Below are positions 35,706-44,358 of a stretch of DNA of 64,000 nt, one piece after another (position 1 is the first letter of the stretch; every line of letters starts with the position of its first letter). The DNA is taken from assembly GCF_016342405.1 (NCBI RefSeq), contig NZ_JAEINN010000001.1:186001-250000 (forward strand). The letters are read 5' to 3'. The DNA comes from Maridesulfovibrio ferrireducens. Its GTDB lineage: Bacteria; Desulfobacterota; Desulfovibrionia; Desulfovibrionales; Desulfovibrionaceae. The notes under the pieces were generated by a model. That model ran no database searches. It was not told the DNA's origin and saw only the letters and a program-made list of their open reading frames with translations. The position numbers were made by a program, and so were the translations under genes.

Positions 35706-38132
35706 TTACTGGTTGGTGAAGATTGGAAGGGTTACAGTGAACCTTGTTCCTTCTCCGGGATTGGAGTCTGCGGTGATAGTTCCGCCATGGTTATGTGTAA
35801 TGATGAAATATGAAACAGATAGACCCAGCCCGGTTCCTGCTCCGGGAGCTTTGGAAGAGTAGAAGGGTTCAAATATCCTTTTTAAATATTTGTCAGAAAG
35901 TCCCGGACCGTTATCTTCGATCTCAATGCGAACTGAATTTTTATCCATGGATGTACGAATTGTGATTGTCGGAATTTCTGAGGTTTTGTAGTTTTCGGAT
36001 AAAGCCTGTGCAGCATTTTTTATCAGATTTAATATGACCTGACTGATTTCCATCTCAGTGAAATTGAAGAGCGGAAGAGGATTATATTCTCTTATAAGAT
36101 TAATTTTTTTGAAGTCATATTGTTTTTTTAGATCGTAGTCGTTAGCGGCCAGAGACAGTGCATTTTCAATCACTGTTTCAATATTACCCAAAACCTTCGC
36201 CGAATTACTTTTGCGGCTGAAATCCAGCATGGATCGGATAATTGTTGCCGCACGGGTTCCTGCATCCTGAATATTTGACAAGTAATAATTTATTCCGCGT
36301 TTTTCCATGTAATGCTGAAGCTTGACGAGATCTATCCCACATTCTTCGGCTACAGGAATATTACCGGGTAGTTCGGGTGAAGTCCTGCGAATTATATTCT
36401 GAGTGACTTGAAGAATGACGCCGAGTGGATTGTTTATTTCATGAGCCATGCCTGCTGCAAGGCCCCCGACAGACATCATTTTCTCCGTTTGGATCATAAT
36501 TTCCTGCATTTTCTTACGCTCGGTAATATCTCGCATAACAATCAGGAGCCGTTTTTTTCCGCCGATGGTTGCAACTCTTGCTAGGTTATCAGTCCAGAAA
36601 GGTTCTCCATTAATATTTTTTACCATCCACTCGAAGTGAACGGCTTCGCCAAGCAAGGCTTTTTTGAATAATTCTACAGCATATTTATTATCATATGGAG
36701 GAGTGTTGAAGCTGATTGTTTCCGGGGTCATTCCGATTGCCTGCATTCTTTCAAGTCCGAAGAAGTCAAGAAAAGCCTGATTTATATCAATGAATACACG
36801 TTGTTCAATGTCTAGAACGCCGATAGCGTCTTTAGTTGCGTTGAATATTTCGCGGTAAGTAATTTCAGATTTTAACAGCTCTTTTCGAGCAGCTTCTCTA
36901 CTGTCGATCATTTTATTGGCAAGGACAGCCATTTGATCAAATTCTTTAAATGCTATCTTTGATTGATTAATTTTAACTGGTGAATCAGTTCCTTTGCGGA
37001 AAAAGTTTTCAAACGAATTGAAATTGTCCGTTAAAATTTGTTTGAATTTGTCAGTAAAAAATACAACGGCAAGTGAAAACAGAAAAAACAGTACACATAC
37101 TGCTGAAATTTGTAGCAAAAGTTTTTCAAAGAGCTCTTCTTTTTTTTCTTTGAGATTTTGTTCGATTAGAGAAATGTTTGATCCGGAACCAAGGTACCAG
37201 TTCCAATCAGTGACGGGCAGACAATAGCTGATTTTTAGGACTTGATTATAATTCGCATCTATAGAAGGCACAGTATAGTTTAAGAATCCCCCTCCCGACT
37301 TTGCCTTGCTAATTAGTTTTTGCGTAATCTCAGCACCCTTGGAGTCTTTGGCTTTGAGAATATTTTGATCTTTTCCAGGACCTAGAAGAACAAGCCCATC
37401 GTAGGTTGCTCCAAAAATATATTCATCCTTATTTAAGTGCATTTGACTGATTCGTTTCAGAACTTCAACCTGAGTTGTTTGTTTAATTGAATTTGAATTT
37501 TGTCCAGCTCCGATAATCCAGTCGAAAGGGGCGAAGTTTTTTATGTATGTAATTTTTTGATAAGATTTTCCAGTTTTATCCGGTTTTCGTGAAAGGAACT
37601 CAAGAAATCCTTCTTTTTGTAATTGGGCGAGTTCAATTGTTTCTTTGATGATAGCCCGTCCGTTAGGAGTTAGTTTGGGCAGCACATTTGTTAGTTCTAA
37701 TTCTGGCTGGTCGGATGACATAATCTGCATCCCATCCATGCTCAATACAAATATGTGATCGTTGCTGTTGTTATGGAGAAGAAAACGTAATGCCTCGATG
37801 ATCACACCTTTTAGCTCGTCTTCCTCCATGGAATCCTTATAGGTTTTATATAAGTGAAGGGCTACTTTATGTGCTTCTAATAATTCTGCTTTGATTGATT
37901 CTTTTGCAATTGTTCGGGCTTTGTTTTTACTGAAATTTATGTAGTTTTCAATATTCCCCATCTTTGATTTCAGTGCCGCCTTGACGCTGCCTGTAATAGC
38001 TTCTTCGGTTTGAATATTTTCATCATGATAATCTGAAATCATGAAATAAAAGATGATTCCACCAAATATTAGAATTGATGAAATACAAAATGTAAATATA
38101 TAGCGGGCAAGGGTTGAGGCAATACTCTTCAT
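35706..38132 (-). CDS. membrane sensor histidine kinase with extracytoplasmic Cache and PAS domains
   Basis: An 808-residue hybrid-free sensor kinase. Membrane segments near residues 10-33 and 335-360 bracket a large extracytoplasmic region that looks like tandem Cache/SMP_2-type ligand-binding domains (RFLLHNNSNDHIFVLS, FAPFDWIIGAG, LPVTDWNWYLGSG). A HAMP-like linker, a PAS domain (about 420-540), then the H-box GLAAGMAHEINNPLGVILQ (about 560) and an HATPase domain (N-box LNLIKNAAQAL, G-box DNGPGLSDKYL, GTGLGLSVSYF) follow. A small-molecule signal is likely but its identity is unknown. No response regulator is adjacent. No ribosome site is evident at the start. Confidence 0.9.
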   Translation of the reverse strand: MKSIASTLARYIFTFCISSILIFGGIIFYFMISDYHDENIQTEEAITGSVKAALKSKMGNIENYINFSKNKARTIAKESIKAELLEAHKVALHLYKTYKDSMEEDELKGVIIEALRFLLHNNSNDHIFVLSMDGMQIMSSDQPELELTNVLPKLTPNGRAIIKETIELAQLQKEGFLEFLSRKPDKTGKSYQKITYIKNFAPFDWIIGAGQNSNSIKQTTQVEVLKRISQMHLNKDEYIFGATYDGLVLLGPGKDQNILKAKDSKGAEITQKLISKAKSGGGFLNYTVPSIDANYNQVLKISYCLPVTDWNWYLGSGSNISLIEQNLKEKKEELFEKLLLQISAVCVLFFLFSLAVVFFTDKFKQILTDNFNSFENFFRKGTDSPVKINQSKIAFKEFDQMAVLANKMIDSREAARKELLKSEITYREIFNATKDAIGVLDIEQRVFIDINQAFLDFFGLERMQAIGMTPETISFNTPPYDNKYAVELFKKALLGEAVHFEWMVKNINGEPFWTDNLARVATIGGKKRLLIVMRDITERKKMQEIMIQTEKMMSVGGLAAGMAHEINNPLGVILQVTQNIIRRTSPELPGNIPVAEECGIDLVKLQHYMEKRGINYYLSNIQDAGTRAATIIRSMLDFSRKSNSAKVLGNIETVIENALSLAANDYDLKKQYDFKKINLIREYNPLPLFNFTEMEISQVILNLIKNAAQALSENYKTSEIPTITIRTSMDKNSVRIEIEDNGPGLSDKYLKRIFEPFYSSKAPGAGTGLGLSVSYFIITHNHGGTITADSNPGEGTRFTVTLPIFTNQ

Positions 38133-38445
38133 AAAAAATACCGATTAAAAATTATATCTGAATGTTATAAGAGGAAGTTGTTTAAGTGACGGGGGACGTA
38201 CGCAGTCTCTCAAACAATGTGTTCTAATTAAAATTGTTATCATTCCGCACACAATGATACAAGAACGGATTTGAATATTTGGACTACATTTCTTAATAGC
38301 CGACAGAAAACCTATTCCGAAGGTTTATTAGGGGAATATTTCTTTAAATTTTGAGCATTTTCCCCTGCAAACTTCTTTTGCTGCGTTTGTATTCTCTTAT
38401 GCTTTTTTTCACGACCTATCGTTGGTAAATTAAAAACCTGAGTAA
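38133..38445. other. intergenic region upstream of the cysteate-like operon
   Basis: About 310 bases between the kinase start and the first palindromic operator. No convincing reading frame is seen. It should carry the kinase promoter on the minus strand. Confidence 0.5.
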
Positions 38446-38457
38446 AATGTCGACATT
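38446..38457. promoter_or_regulatory. palindromic operator copy 1 (AATGTCGACATT)
   Basis: A perfect 12-base palindrome, repeated exactly at 38589. The core TGTCGACA is of the kind bound by GntR-family FCD regulators, and such a regulator is the last gene of this locus. It lies about 80 bases upstream of the predicted -35, consistent with looping between two sites. Binding is inferred. Confidence 0.6.
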
Positions 38458-38535
38458 AAGATGTTCTATATATCTAATTTTATTCATGTATTTTTTACAG
38501 GCGAATAATAGTTTGTGAAATTTGGGATTAGATGC

Positions 38536-38564
38536 TTGACAAGATTGATTGGAATCCATAGATC
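38536..38564 (+). promoter_or_regulatory. sigma-70-type promoter of the ridA operon
   Basis: A perfect -35 TTGACA (38536-38541) is followed after 17 bases by TAGATC (38559-38564), a fair -10. Transcription would start near 38571, just before the second operator. Confidence 0.6.
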
Positions 38565-38588
38565 TAAAAAACGAAGTGTCAAATGTCT

Positions 38589-38600
38589 AATGTCGACATT
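38589..38600. promoter_or_regulatory. palindromic operator copy 2 (AATGTCGACATT)
   Basis: Second exact copy of the 12-base palindrome, about 20 bases after the expected transcription start, a position where bound repressor would block transcription. A related imperfect ATGTCGAT follows at 38615-38622. Confidence 0.62.
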
Positions 38601-38664
38601 CGCCAGTCAGCATGATGTCGATAAACCCGAATGGAATGATTATTCCAACTGGAGAATTGTAAAA

Positions 38665-39048
38665 ATGAGTAACAAGAAAGCAATCGAAACAAGCAACGCC
38701 CCCGGTGCTATCGGTCCCTATTCTCAGGGAGTTGTAGCCGGTAACCTGTTGTTTGCATCAGGACAGCTTCCCATTAATCCGGAAACGGGCAAAATGGTTG
38801 AAGGAAGCATTGAAGACCGTGCGCATCAGGTTTTTAAAAACCTTTGTGCAATTGTCGAAGCCGCAGGCGGTAATGCTGACGGTGTAGTTAAAACAACTGT
38901 TTTTTTGACAGACTTAGCAGACTTTCAGGCTGTTAATGCTGTTTACAGCGAATATTTCAAAGCACCATTTCCTGCCAGAAGCGCAATTCAGGTTGCGGGT
39001 CTTCCTCTTGGTTCTGACATTGAAATGGAAGCGATCATCAGTCTCTAA
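38665..39048 (+). CDS. ridA: RidA family enamine/imine deaminase
   Basis: A 127-residue RidA (YjgF/YER057c/UK114) protein: APGAIGPYSQGV at the N-terminus, LFASGQLPINPETG, and PARSAIQVAGLPLGSDIEMEA near the C-terminus with the substrate-binding arginine in PARSA. RidA hydrolyses reactive 2-aminoacrylate and related enamines. The frame is open 50 codons further upstream through the operator, but GGAG lies ten bases before this ATG and family proteins begin here. The next gene is expected to produce 2-aminoacrylate, so the pairing is functional. Confidence 0.93.
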   Translation: MSNKKAIETSNAPGAIGPYSQGVVAGNLLFASGQLPINPETGKMVEGSIEDRAHQVFKNLCAIVEAAGGNADGVVKTTVFLTDLADFQAVNAVYSEYFKAPFPARSAIQVAGLPLGSDIEMEAIISL

Positions 39049-39083
39049 TTTTAAAAATCTCAACTCCTTAAGAAGGAAAAATC

Positions 39084-40085
39084 ATGAATCTCGCAAAATT
39101 CCCTAGACGTGGTTACTTGCAGGGCCCTACTCCTCTCGAAGCTCTTCCAGCTTTCTCTAAAGCTCTTGGCGGAAAAGTAAATATTTTCATCAAACGTGAT
39201 GATTTGCTTCCAGGCTGCGCAGGCGGTAATAAAACTCGTAAGCTAGACTTTTGTATTGCTGACGCTCTTGAAAACGGTGCTGACACAATCATTACTTGTG
39301 GTGCTGTTCAGTCCAACCATTGTCGTTTGACTCTTTCATGGGCTGTTAAAGAAGGTATGGATTGTCACCTTATTCTGGAAGAACGCGTGAAGGGAACTTA
39401 TTCTCCTCAGGCTTCCGGTAATAACTTCCTTTTCCAGATCATGGGCGTGAAGAGCATTGATGTTGTCTCCGGCGGTTCTGATATGATGGCTAAAATGAAA
39501 GAACTTGCTGCTAAACTTGAAGCAGAAGGTAAAAAGCCTTACATAATCCCCGGTGGTGCTTCAAACACAATCGGTGCTACCGGTTATGTTGCTTGTGCTG
39601 AAGAAACAATGCAGCAGCTTTTCGAACTCGGCCTTAATATCGATCACATGGTTGTTCCCAGTGGCAGCGCAGGAACTCATGCAGGTATGGTCGTAGGTAT
39701 GGTCGGTTGTAACGCTAACATTCCTGTAAGCGGTATCAATGTAAGCCGTCCTAAAGATGTTCAGGAAGGAATTGTTCATAAGCTTGCTGAAGAGACTGCT
39801 GAGCGCGTTGGCGTTAAAGGTGGAATCCCAGCAGAAGCAGTAACTTGTTTTGATAGTTATGTCGGACCTGGTTACTCACTTCCTACTGACAGCATGGTAG
39901 AAGCAGTTAAACTGCTTGCTTCTACTGAAGGCATTCTGCTTGACCCTGTATATTCCGGTAAAGCTATGGCTGGTCTTATTGATCTCGTACGCAAAGGGCA
40001 TTTTCCTGAAGGTTCTAATGTTATGTTCTTACATACCGGCGGATCTCCTGCGCTTTACGCATACCTTGATACATTCAGAGACTAA
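39084..40085 (+). CDS. PLP-dependent D-cysteine desulfhydrase / L-cysteate sulfo-lyase family enzyme
   Basis: A 333-residue fold-type II PLP enzyme of the ACC deaminase/DcyD family. The PLP lysine lies in AGGNKTRKLDF near residue 51; GAVQSNHCRLT and PSGSAGTHAGMVVG (phosphate loop) follow, and HTGGSPALYAY ends it. Characterised relatives cleave D-cysteine to pyruvate, ammonia and sulfide, or L-cysteate to pyruvate, ammonia and sulfite (CuyA). Both make 2-aminoacrylate, which fits the adjacent RidA. The TRAP transporter and racemase downstream favour catabolism of an imported amino acid. Sequence alone does not separate the two activities. Confidence 0.88.
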   Translation: MNLAKFPRRGYLQGPTPLEALPAFSKALGGKVNIFIKRDDLLPGCAGGNKTRKLDFCIADALENGADTIITCGAVQSNHCRLTLSWAVKEGMDCHLILEERVKGTYSPQASGNNFLFQIMGVKSIDVVSGGSDMMAKMKELAAKLEAEGKKPYIIPGGASNTIGATGYVACAEETMQQLFELGLNIDHMVVPSGSAGTHAGMVVGMVGCNANIPVSGINVSRPKDVQEGIVHKLAEETAERVGVKGGIPAEAVTCFDSYVGPGYSLPTDSMVEAVKLLASTEGILLDPVYSGKAMAGLIDLVRKGHFPEGSNVMFLHTGGSPALYAYLDTFRD

Positions 40086-40094
40086 TTACATAAT

Positions 40095-40127
40095 GACCCG
40101 TACTTCTTTTAAGTGCGGGTCTTTTTT
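40095..40127 (+). terminator. intrinsic terminator between the PLP lyase and dctP
   Basis: An 11-bp stem (GACCCGTACTT / AAGTGCGGGTC with one G-U) over a five-base loop, followed by six T. The dctP gene starts 72 bases beyond, so the TRAP genes need read-through or their own promoter. Confidence 0.88.
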
Positions 40128-40198
40128 ATAAAACCTGGAGGGAGCGAGAGTGTAAATTCTCTCTCTGAATTTTAAAAAAAAATTAGGAGTATTAGAAC

Positions 40199-41194
40199 AT
40201 GTCCAGAATCCAAACATTGATTTTAGCGCTTGTCATGGTTGTCGCCATGGGTGTTTCTTCTGCAATCGCAGGACCAACTGTAATCAAACTAGCTCATCCC
40301 AACGTTCCGCAGCATCCAATGGGACAGGGATTTGAAAAATTTAAAGAACTTGTTGAAAAACGTACTAACGGTGAATTCCGTGTAGACATTTATGACAGTT
40401 CAAAATTTGGTAACTTTGACAGCGTTGTTCAGGGCTTACAGTTCAATATGTTGCAGATGGGGTCTGCAGCAACTCCTAATCTCGCTCCATTTTCAGATGA
40501 ATTCCTGATTTTTGACCTTCCCTTCCTGTTCCCTGATTATGCTGCAGCAGACAAAATCACTGACGGACCTGTCGGTATGAACGCAGCAAAAGCCCTTGAA
40601 AAGAGCGGTATTATCGGTCTTGGATATATCGAAATCGGTTTCCGTAATATTTGGAACAACAAGCGTACCGTAAAGACTCTTGAAGATGCAAAGGGCTTGA
40701 AAATTCGTTCCACTCCTTCCAAAGCTCATATCGCAACTCTTAAAGCTCTGGGCATGAATCCTACACCTATTTCATGGGGTGAAGTTTACACAGCTTTGCA
40801 GCAGAAGACAGTTGACGGTATCGACATCGACCTCAATCTCGCATGGCACAATAACTTCCCTGAAGTTAACAACAACCTCACAATTGTTAACAGCCTCTAC
40901 AGTCCTCACCTTGTTATGATGTCCAAACGTTTCATGGACAGCCTTTCTCCTGAAAACAAGAAAATCATCCTTGATTCATTTGAAGAAAGTAAACTGTATG
41001 AGCGTAAACTTATTCGTGACGGAGAAAAGGAAATCATAGGCAAACTCGCCGCTAAAGGTGTAACTGTTTATACTCTGACTCCTGAAGAACGTGCACGCTG
41101 GGCAAAAGCAACTGCCGGTGTATACGCACAGTTTCAAGATCGTATCGGCAAGGACTTGATTAATAAAGCCAAAGCAACAATTGCTGGCGAATAA
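40199..41194 (+). CDS. dctP: TRAP transporter solute-binding subunit
   Basis: A 331-residue periplasmic DctP. A signal peptide (about 1-24, LILALVMVVAMGVSSAIAG) leads into KLAHPNVPQHPMGQGFEKFK. The conserved arginine region (GLKIRSTPSKAHI, near residue 165) and NLAWHNNFPEVNN are family features; carboxylate binding is typical. A substrate related to the amino acid cleaved by the upstream enzyme, such as D-cysteine or cysteate, is an inference. AGGAG precedes the ATG. Confidence 0.92.
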   Translation: MSRIQTLILALVMVVAMGVSSAIAGPTVIKLAHPNVPQHPMGQGFEKFKELVEKRTNGEFRVDIYDSSKFGNFDSVVQGLQFNMLQMGSAATPNLAPFSDEFLIFDLPFLFPDYAAADKITDGPVGMNAAKALEKSGIIGLGYIEIGFRNIWNNKRTVKTLEDAKGLKIRSTPSKAHIATLKALGMNPTPISWGEVYTALQQKTVDGIDIDLNLAWHNNFPEVNNNLTIVNSLYSPHLVMMSKRFMDSLSPENKKIILDSFEESKLYERKLIRDGEKEIIGKLAAKGVTVYTLTPEERARWAKATAGVYAQFQDRIGKDLINKAKATIAGE

Positions 41195-41204
41195 ATTCCT
41201 GTAA

Positions 41205-41230
41205 AGGCTGCCGGGAAACCCCGGCAGCCT
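41205..41230 (+). promoter_or_regulatory. 11-bp hairpin between dctP and dctQ without U-tract
   Basis: AGGCTGCCGGG and its complement around AAAC. No T-run follows, so it likely protects the dctP mRNA end and raises binding-protein level over the membrane subunits, a common arrangement. Confidence 0.75.
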
Positions 41231-41250
41231 GCTTAACGAGGAGTGTCCCC

Positions 41251-41751
41251 GTGAGTTTTATGAAATTAAAATATCTTGATAAAGCGGAAGAAATTTTTTC
41301 TTCGAGCTGTCTGGCTGTAATGGCCTTGATTATCGCAGTTCAGGTCTTTCAACGTTATGTACTTCAGAGTTCTCTGGATTGGTCCGAAGAACTTGCCCGC
41401 TATCTTTTCATTTGGTCTGTGTACGTCGGGTGCAGTTATGCCACACAAGCTGACAGACATCTCGAAGTTACTATTCTTCGTAACATGTTCGGTCCGGCCG
41501 TTGCTAAATATATAACTATCTTTGCTTATATTTTCACAATTATTTTCTGTGGATGTATAGCTGTCTGGGGGATGCAGATGGTTCTGTTTCTTGCTGAAAC
41601 CGGACAGAAAACGCCTGCGCTCGAAATTCAAATGTACTGGGTTTTCCTCAGTGTACCGGTTGGACTGGGCCTCATGGCTATAAGAACTGTTCAGCGTATA
41701 ATTTCAATCTTAAAAGGCGAAGTAGATTTCGCCGCCATGTCCTGCAAATAG
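41251..41751 (+). CDS. dctQ: TRAP transporter small membrane subunit
   Basis: A 166-residue DctQ with four hydrophobic segments. YVLQSSLDWSEELARYLFIW (about 32-51) is the family motif, followed by VYVGCSYATQADRHLEVT. The start is GTG with GAGGAG seven bases before. DctQ pairs with DctM for Na+-driven uptake. It sits 12 bases before dctM. Confidence 0.92.
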   Translation: MSFMKLKYLDKAEEIFSSSCLAVMALIIAVQVFQRYVLQSSLDWSEELARYLFIWSVYVGCSYATQADRHLEVTILRNMFGPAVAKYITIFAYIFTIIFCGCIAVWGMQMVLFLAETGQKTPALEIQMYWVFLSVPVGLGLMAIRTVQRIISILKGEVDFAAMSCK

Positions 41752-41763
41752 AAGGTAATCAAT

Positions 41764-43044
41764 ATGGAGACTGCAATAATCCTGACTTTCGTGGCCTTGG
41801 CTGCGTTTCTACTCCTCAGTGTTCCCATCGGCATAGCTATTGGAATGAGTGTTATAGTAGGTGTATGGGCGGGCGATATGCTGCCTTACGAATTTATTAT
41901 TCAGAAGATGGTTACATCTCTTGATGTATTCCCCCTCATGGCAGTCCCGTTCTTTATTATGGCCGGGGAGATCATGCAAAAGGGGAGTATGGCGCAACGG
42001 TTGCTTACAGTTTCTAAGAAACTCGTAGGGCATATGACCGGCGGCATGGCTCATATTTCTGTGTTGACAAGTATGTTTTACGGAGCATTATCCGGATCTG
42101 CTCCTGCAACAGTTGCGGCAGTTGGTGGGATAATGGTCCCTTCAATGATTAAAGAAGGATACAGTAGATCCTTTTCTACAGCCGTAAACACCGCAGCGGG
42201 TTGTCTCGGAGTAATGATCCCTCCAAGTGTTCCACTCATTATTTATGGAACTACTGCCGGGGTTTCCGTTGGTGATTTGTTTATTGCCGGAGTTGTTCCG
42301 GGGGTTTTCGTGGGCATTTGCTTGATGATCTGTAGTTATGTCATTTCAAAGAAGCACGGCTACACGGGAACTGGCGACCGGGCCGGTTTTAAAGAAATCA
42401 TGATTGCAACAAAAGAAGCTCTTGTTGCTCTGATGGTTCCTCTTATTGTTCTCGGTGGTATTTACGGTGGATTAACCACCCCCACAGAGGCCGGAGTTAT
42501 TGCTGTCCTTTATGCTTTCGTTGCTGAAGGCATCTTCCTGAGAACTCTTTCATGGCGTAAAGTTGCTGAAATTTTCAAAGGAACTGCTCTTACTACATCC
42601 TCTATCTTTCTTGTTGTCGCGACAGCTACCGCTCTTGGGCAGATTCTGCTTTTCTATAATGTTCCAGAGATGCTGGTAGAAATTCTTGTAGGTATTTCAG
42701 ATAATAGATATGTATTGATTCCGATCATCCTTGTTTTCCTACTCATTATGGGAACATTTATGGATGCTCTTGCAAATATTCTGATCCTTACACCTCTTCT
42801 TTTACCGGTGGTTAAGGTTCTGGGTATGAATCCGATTCATTTCGGTATTATTATGATCGTATGTTCATCCATGGGATTTTTGACTCCCCCTGTAGGTGTA
42901 AACCTGTTTGTCGGATGCAGTATCGGTAATATCAGTATTGAAAAGCTCAGTGCGGCAGTTATGCCTTTCCTTTTCACAATGGTTCTGGCACTGCTTGCAA
43001 TCGTATTCATTCCTCAGATATCCCTGTGGCTTCCCGGACTTTAG
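41764..43044 (+). CDS. dctM: TRAP transporter large membrane subunit
   Basis: A 426-residue protein with about 12 hydrophobic segments. FYGALSGSAPATVAAVGGIM, IPPSVPLIIYGTTAGVSVGD and FMDALANILILTPLLLPVV are DctM signatures. It forms the transport channel with DctQ, taking solute from DctP. Confidence 0.94.
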   Translation: METAIILTFVALAAFLLLSVPIGIAIGMSVIVGVWAGDMLPYEFIIQKMVTSLDVFPLMAVPFFIMAGEIMQKGSMAQRLLTVSKKLVGHMTGGMAHISVLTSMFYGALSGSAPATVAAVGGIMVPSMIKEGYSRSFSTAVNTAAGCLGVMIPPSVPLIIYGTTAGVSVGDLFIAGVVPGVFVGICLMICSYVISKKHGYTGTGDRAGFKEIMIATKEALVALMVPLIVLGGIYGGLTTPTEAGVIAVLYAFVAEGIFLRTLSWRKVAEIFKGTALTTSSIFLVVATATALGQILLFYNVPEMLVEILVGISDNRYVLIPIILVFLLIMGTFMDALANILILTPLLLPVVKVLGMNPIHFGIIMIVCSSMGFLTPPVGVNLFVGCSIGNISIEKLSAAVMPFLFTMVLALLAIVFIPQISLWLPGL

Positions 43045-43054
43045 TAGTAAAGAA

Positions 43055-43093
43055 TCTCACTGTCTGCATATGCAGGCAGTGAGAATTTTTTTT
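43055..43093 (+). terminator. intrinsic terminator after dctM
   Basis: TCTCACTGTCTGCA pairs with TGCAGGCAGTGAGA (one G-U) and is followed by eight T. It lies 15 bases before the next start codon, whose AGGAG site follows the T-run directly, so the downstream genes are probably expressed at lower level by read-through. Confidence 0.9.
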
Positions 43094-43107
43094 AGGAGCA
43101 GTTCATA

Positions 43108-44358
43108 ATGAAAGTAACAAAATCAGTTTCCAAAAAGAGTATTATAGGTATTTCAGGTCATGCCGGAGCCGGACATGTGCACAGCCATTGCGGCTTTGTT
43201 CAGGATGATTCGGCTGGTTTTGCTGTGGCAACTGAAATTATTAAAAAGGCTTTTCCCGCAAGAACTACAATATCCTCCGTTTCTGCGGATCTTTATTCTG
43301 GTGAAATAACTGTCGTCACTGACGGCGGTGGAGTTGGAAAAGCTACAGCCCGGCGTGGTTTTACTCCTTATGAAATTGAGTTGCTGGACAGAGGTGAAGG
43401 GCTTGATGCGGTTTACAGTCAAACTGCTGCTTTTAAAGTTTTCGGTAGAATTTACGGGCAGGGTGTCCTTGAAGCTCCCGTAGCTTTGCAGACAGCGTGT
43501 TGTCTTGCCGTCATGGATACTTTCGAAAAACAGTTCCCCGGCGAACTTGTATACGGTCTTGAAGACATGCCGAATAAAAACGGTGGTTGTTTCGGGGCAT
43601 GTGTTGAAATTGAAGGAATTCCTGTTTCTGTGATGGCTTTGGTTAATAGTAGTGACGGTGGCGTGGGGCCGGATGAAGACCTGGAAGGGAATATCATGCT
43701 TGGTGATAAAGGGCGTGCTATGAAAGATCTGGGCCTTGATGTTGTCCCTACAATTGTTCTTGAGAGTAAAGCTTATGTCCCTTCTTTGTGTCAGGGAATC
43801 GATCATGACAGACTTTGGGTTCGCATCAATAAAGATTCAGACAACGTTTATGTTTATGAAGCCCTTTTGAAGGGACTTGAAAAAACAAAATTTCCTTATA
43901 TAAATTCAGATACTGCATACCCGAGAGGGACTGGTGAATTAAAAGATGCGGTTGAAGTGTTGGGAGAACGTATCTCTCAAATAGGCTCGACTTTCAGCAA
44001 GACAAAGACTTCTGCAGAAAAAGTGACTCTTATTGCCGAACTGGCTCTTCTTGTCAGTCAGGATGCCGGTGGCGTAACTTTTATGAGTTCTCATATGCAT
44101 GATCAGGTCGGAGGGGGCGGAATTATGTCCGGAATGTGTGCTGTTTTGTCGATGACCGTTTCTGAATCATACATCCGTGAATGGAAAATTCCTGCATTTG
44201 TACCTGCCGATTCTGCTAAAATTTTACAAGTTATCAGCGAAGCTTTGCCTGTTCTTGCAACGAACATTCATAAAGCAACTGAACAGCTTAATGAACGTTT
44301 TTCATTTAATAAGGATGACCATGAATTTTTGTTCGGCTCAAAAACGGTACGGAGCTGA
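43108..44358 (+). CDS. protein of unknown family with GHVHSHC motif, in cysteate-like locus
   Basis: A 416-residue soluble protein I do not recognise. Near the N-terminus it has SGHAGAGHVHSHCGFVQ (about residues 17-33), a clustered His-His-Cys set that could bind a metal; further glycine-rich stretches are TDGGGVGKATARRG (about 71), NKNGGCFGACVEIEG and SSDGGVGPDEDLEGN (about 170), and HMHDQVGGGGIMSGMC (about 330), again with histidines. The pattern suggests an enzyme, perhaps metal-dependent. AGGAG precedes the ATG. Its 3' end overlaps the racemase gene by 38 bases, so the two are translationally linked and probably act on the same substrate. No function is assigned. Confidence 0.85.
   Translation: MKVTKSVSKKSIIGISGHAGAGHVHSHCGFVQDDSAGFAVATEIIKKAFPARTTISSVSADLYSGEITVVTDGGGVGKATARRGFTPYEIELLDRGEGLDAVYSQTAAFKVFGRIYGQGVLEAPVALQTACCLAVMDTFEKQFPGELVYGLEDMPNKNGGCFGACVEIEGIPVSVMALVNSSDGGVGPDEDLEGNIMLGDKGRAMKDLGLDVVPTIVLESKAYVPSLCQGIDHDRLWVRINKDSDNVYVYEALLKGLEKTKFPYINSDTAYPRGTGELKDAVEVLGERISQIGSTFSKTKTSAEKVTLIAELALLVSQDAGGVTFMSSHMHDQVGGGGIMSGMCAVLSMTVSESYIREWKIPAFVPADSAKILQVISEALPVLATNIHKATEQLNERFSFNKDDHEFLFGSKTVRS

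Noticed and set aside
38515-38664. N-terminal extension of ridA by 50 codons
   Set aside because: It covers the promoter and operator and is not part of RidA proteins; the ATG at 38665 has GGAG upstream.
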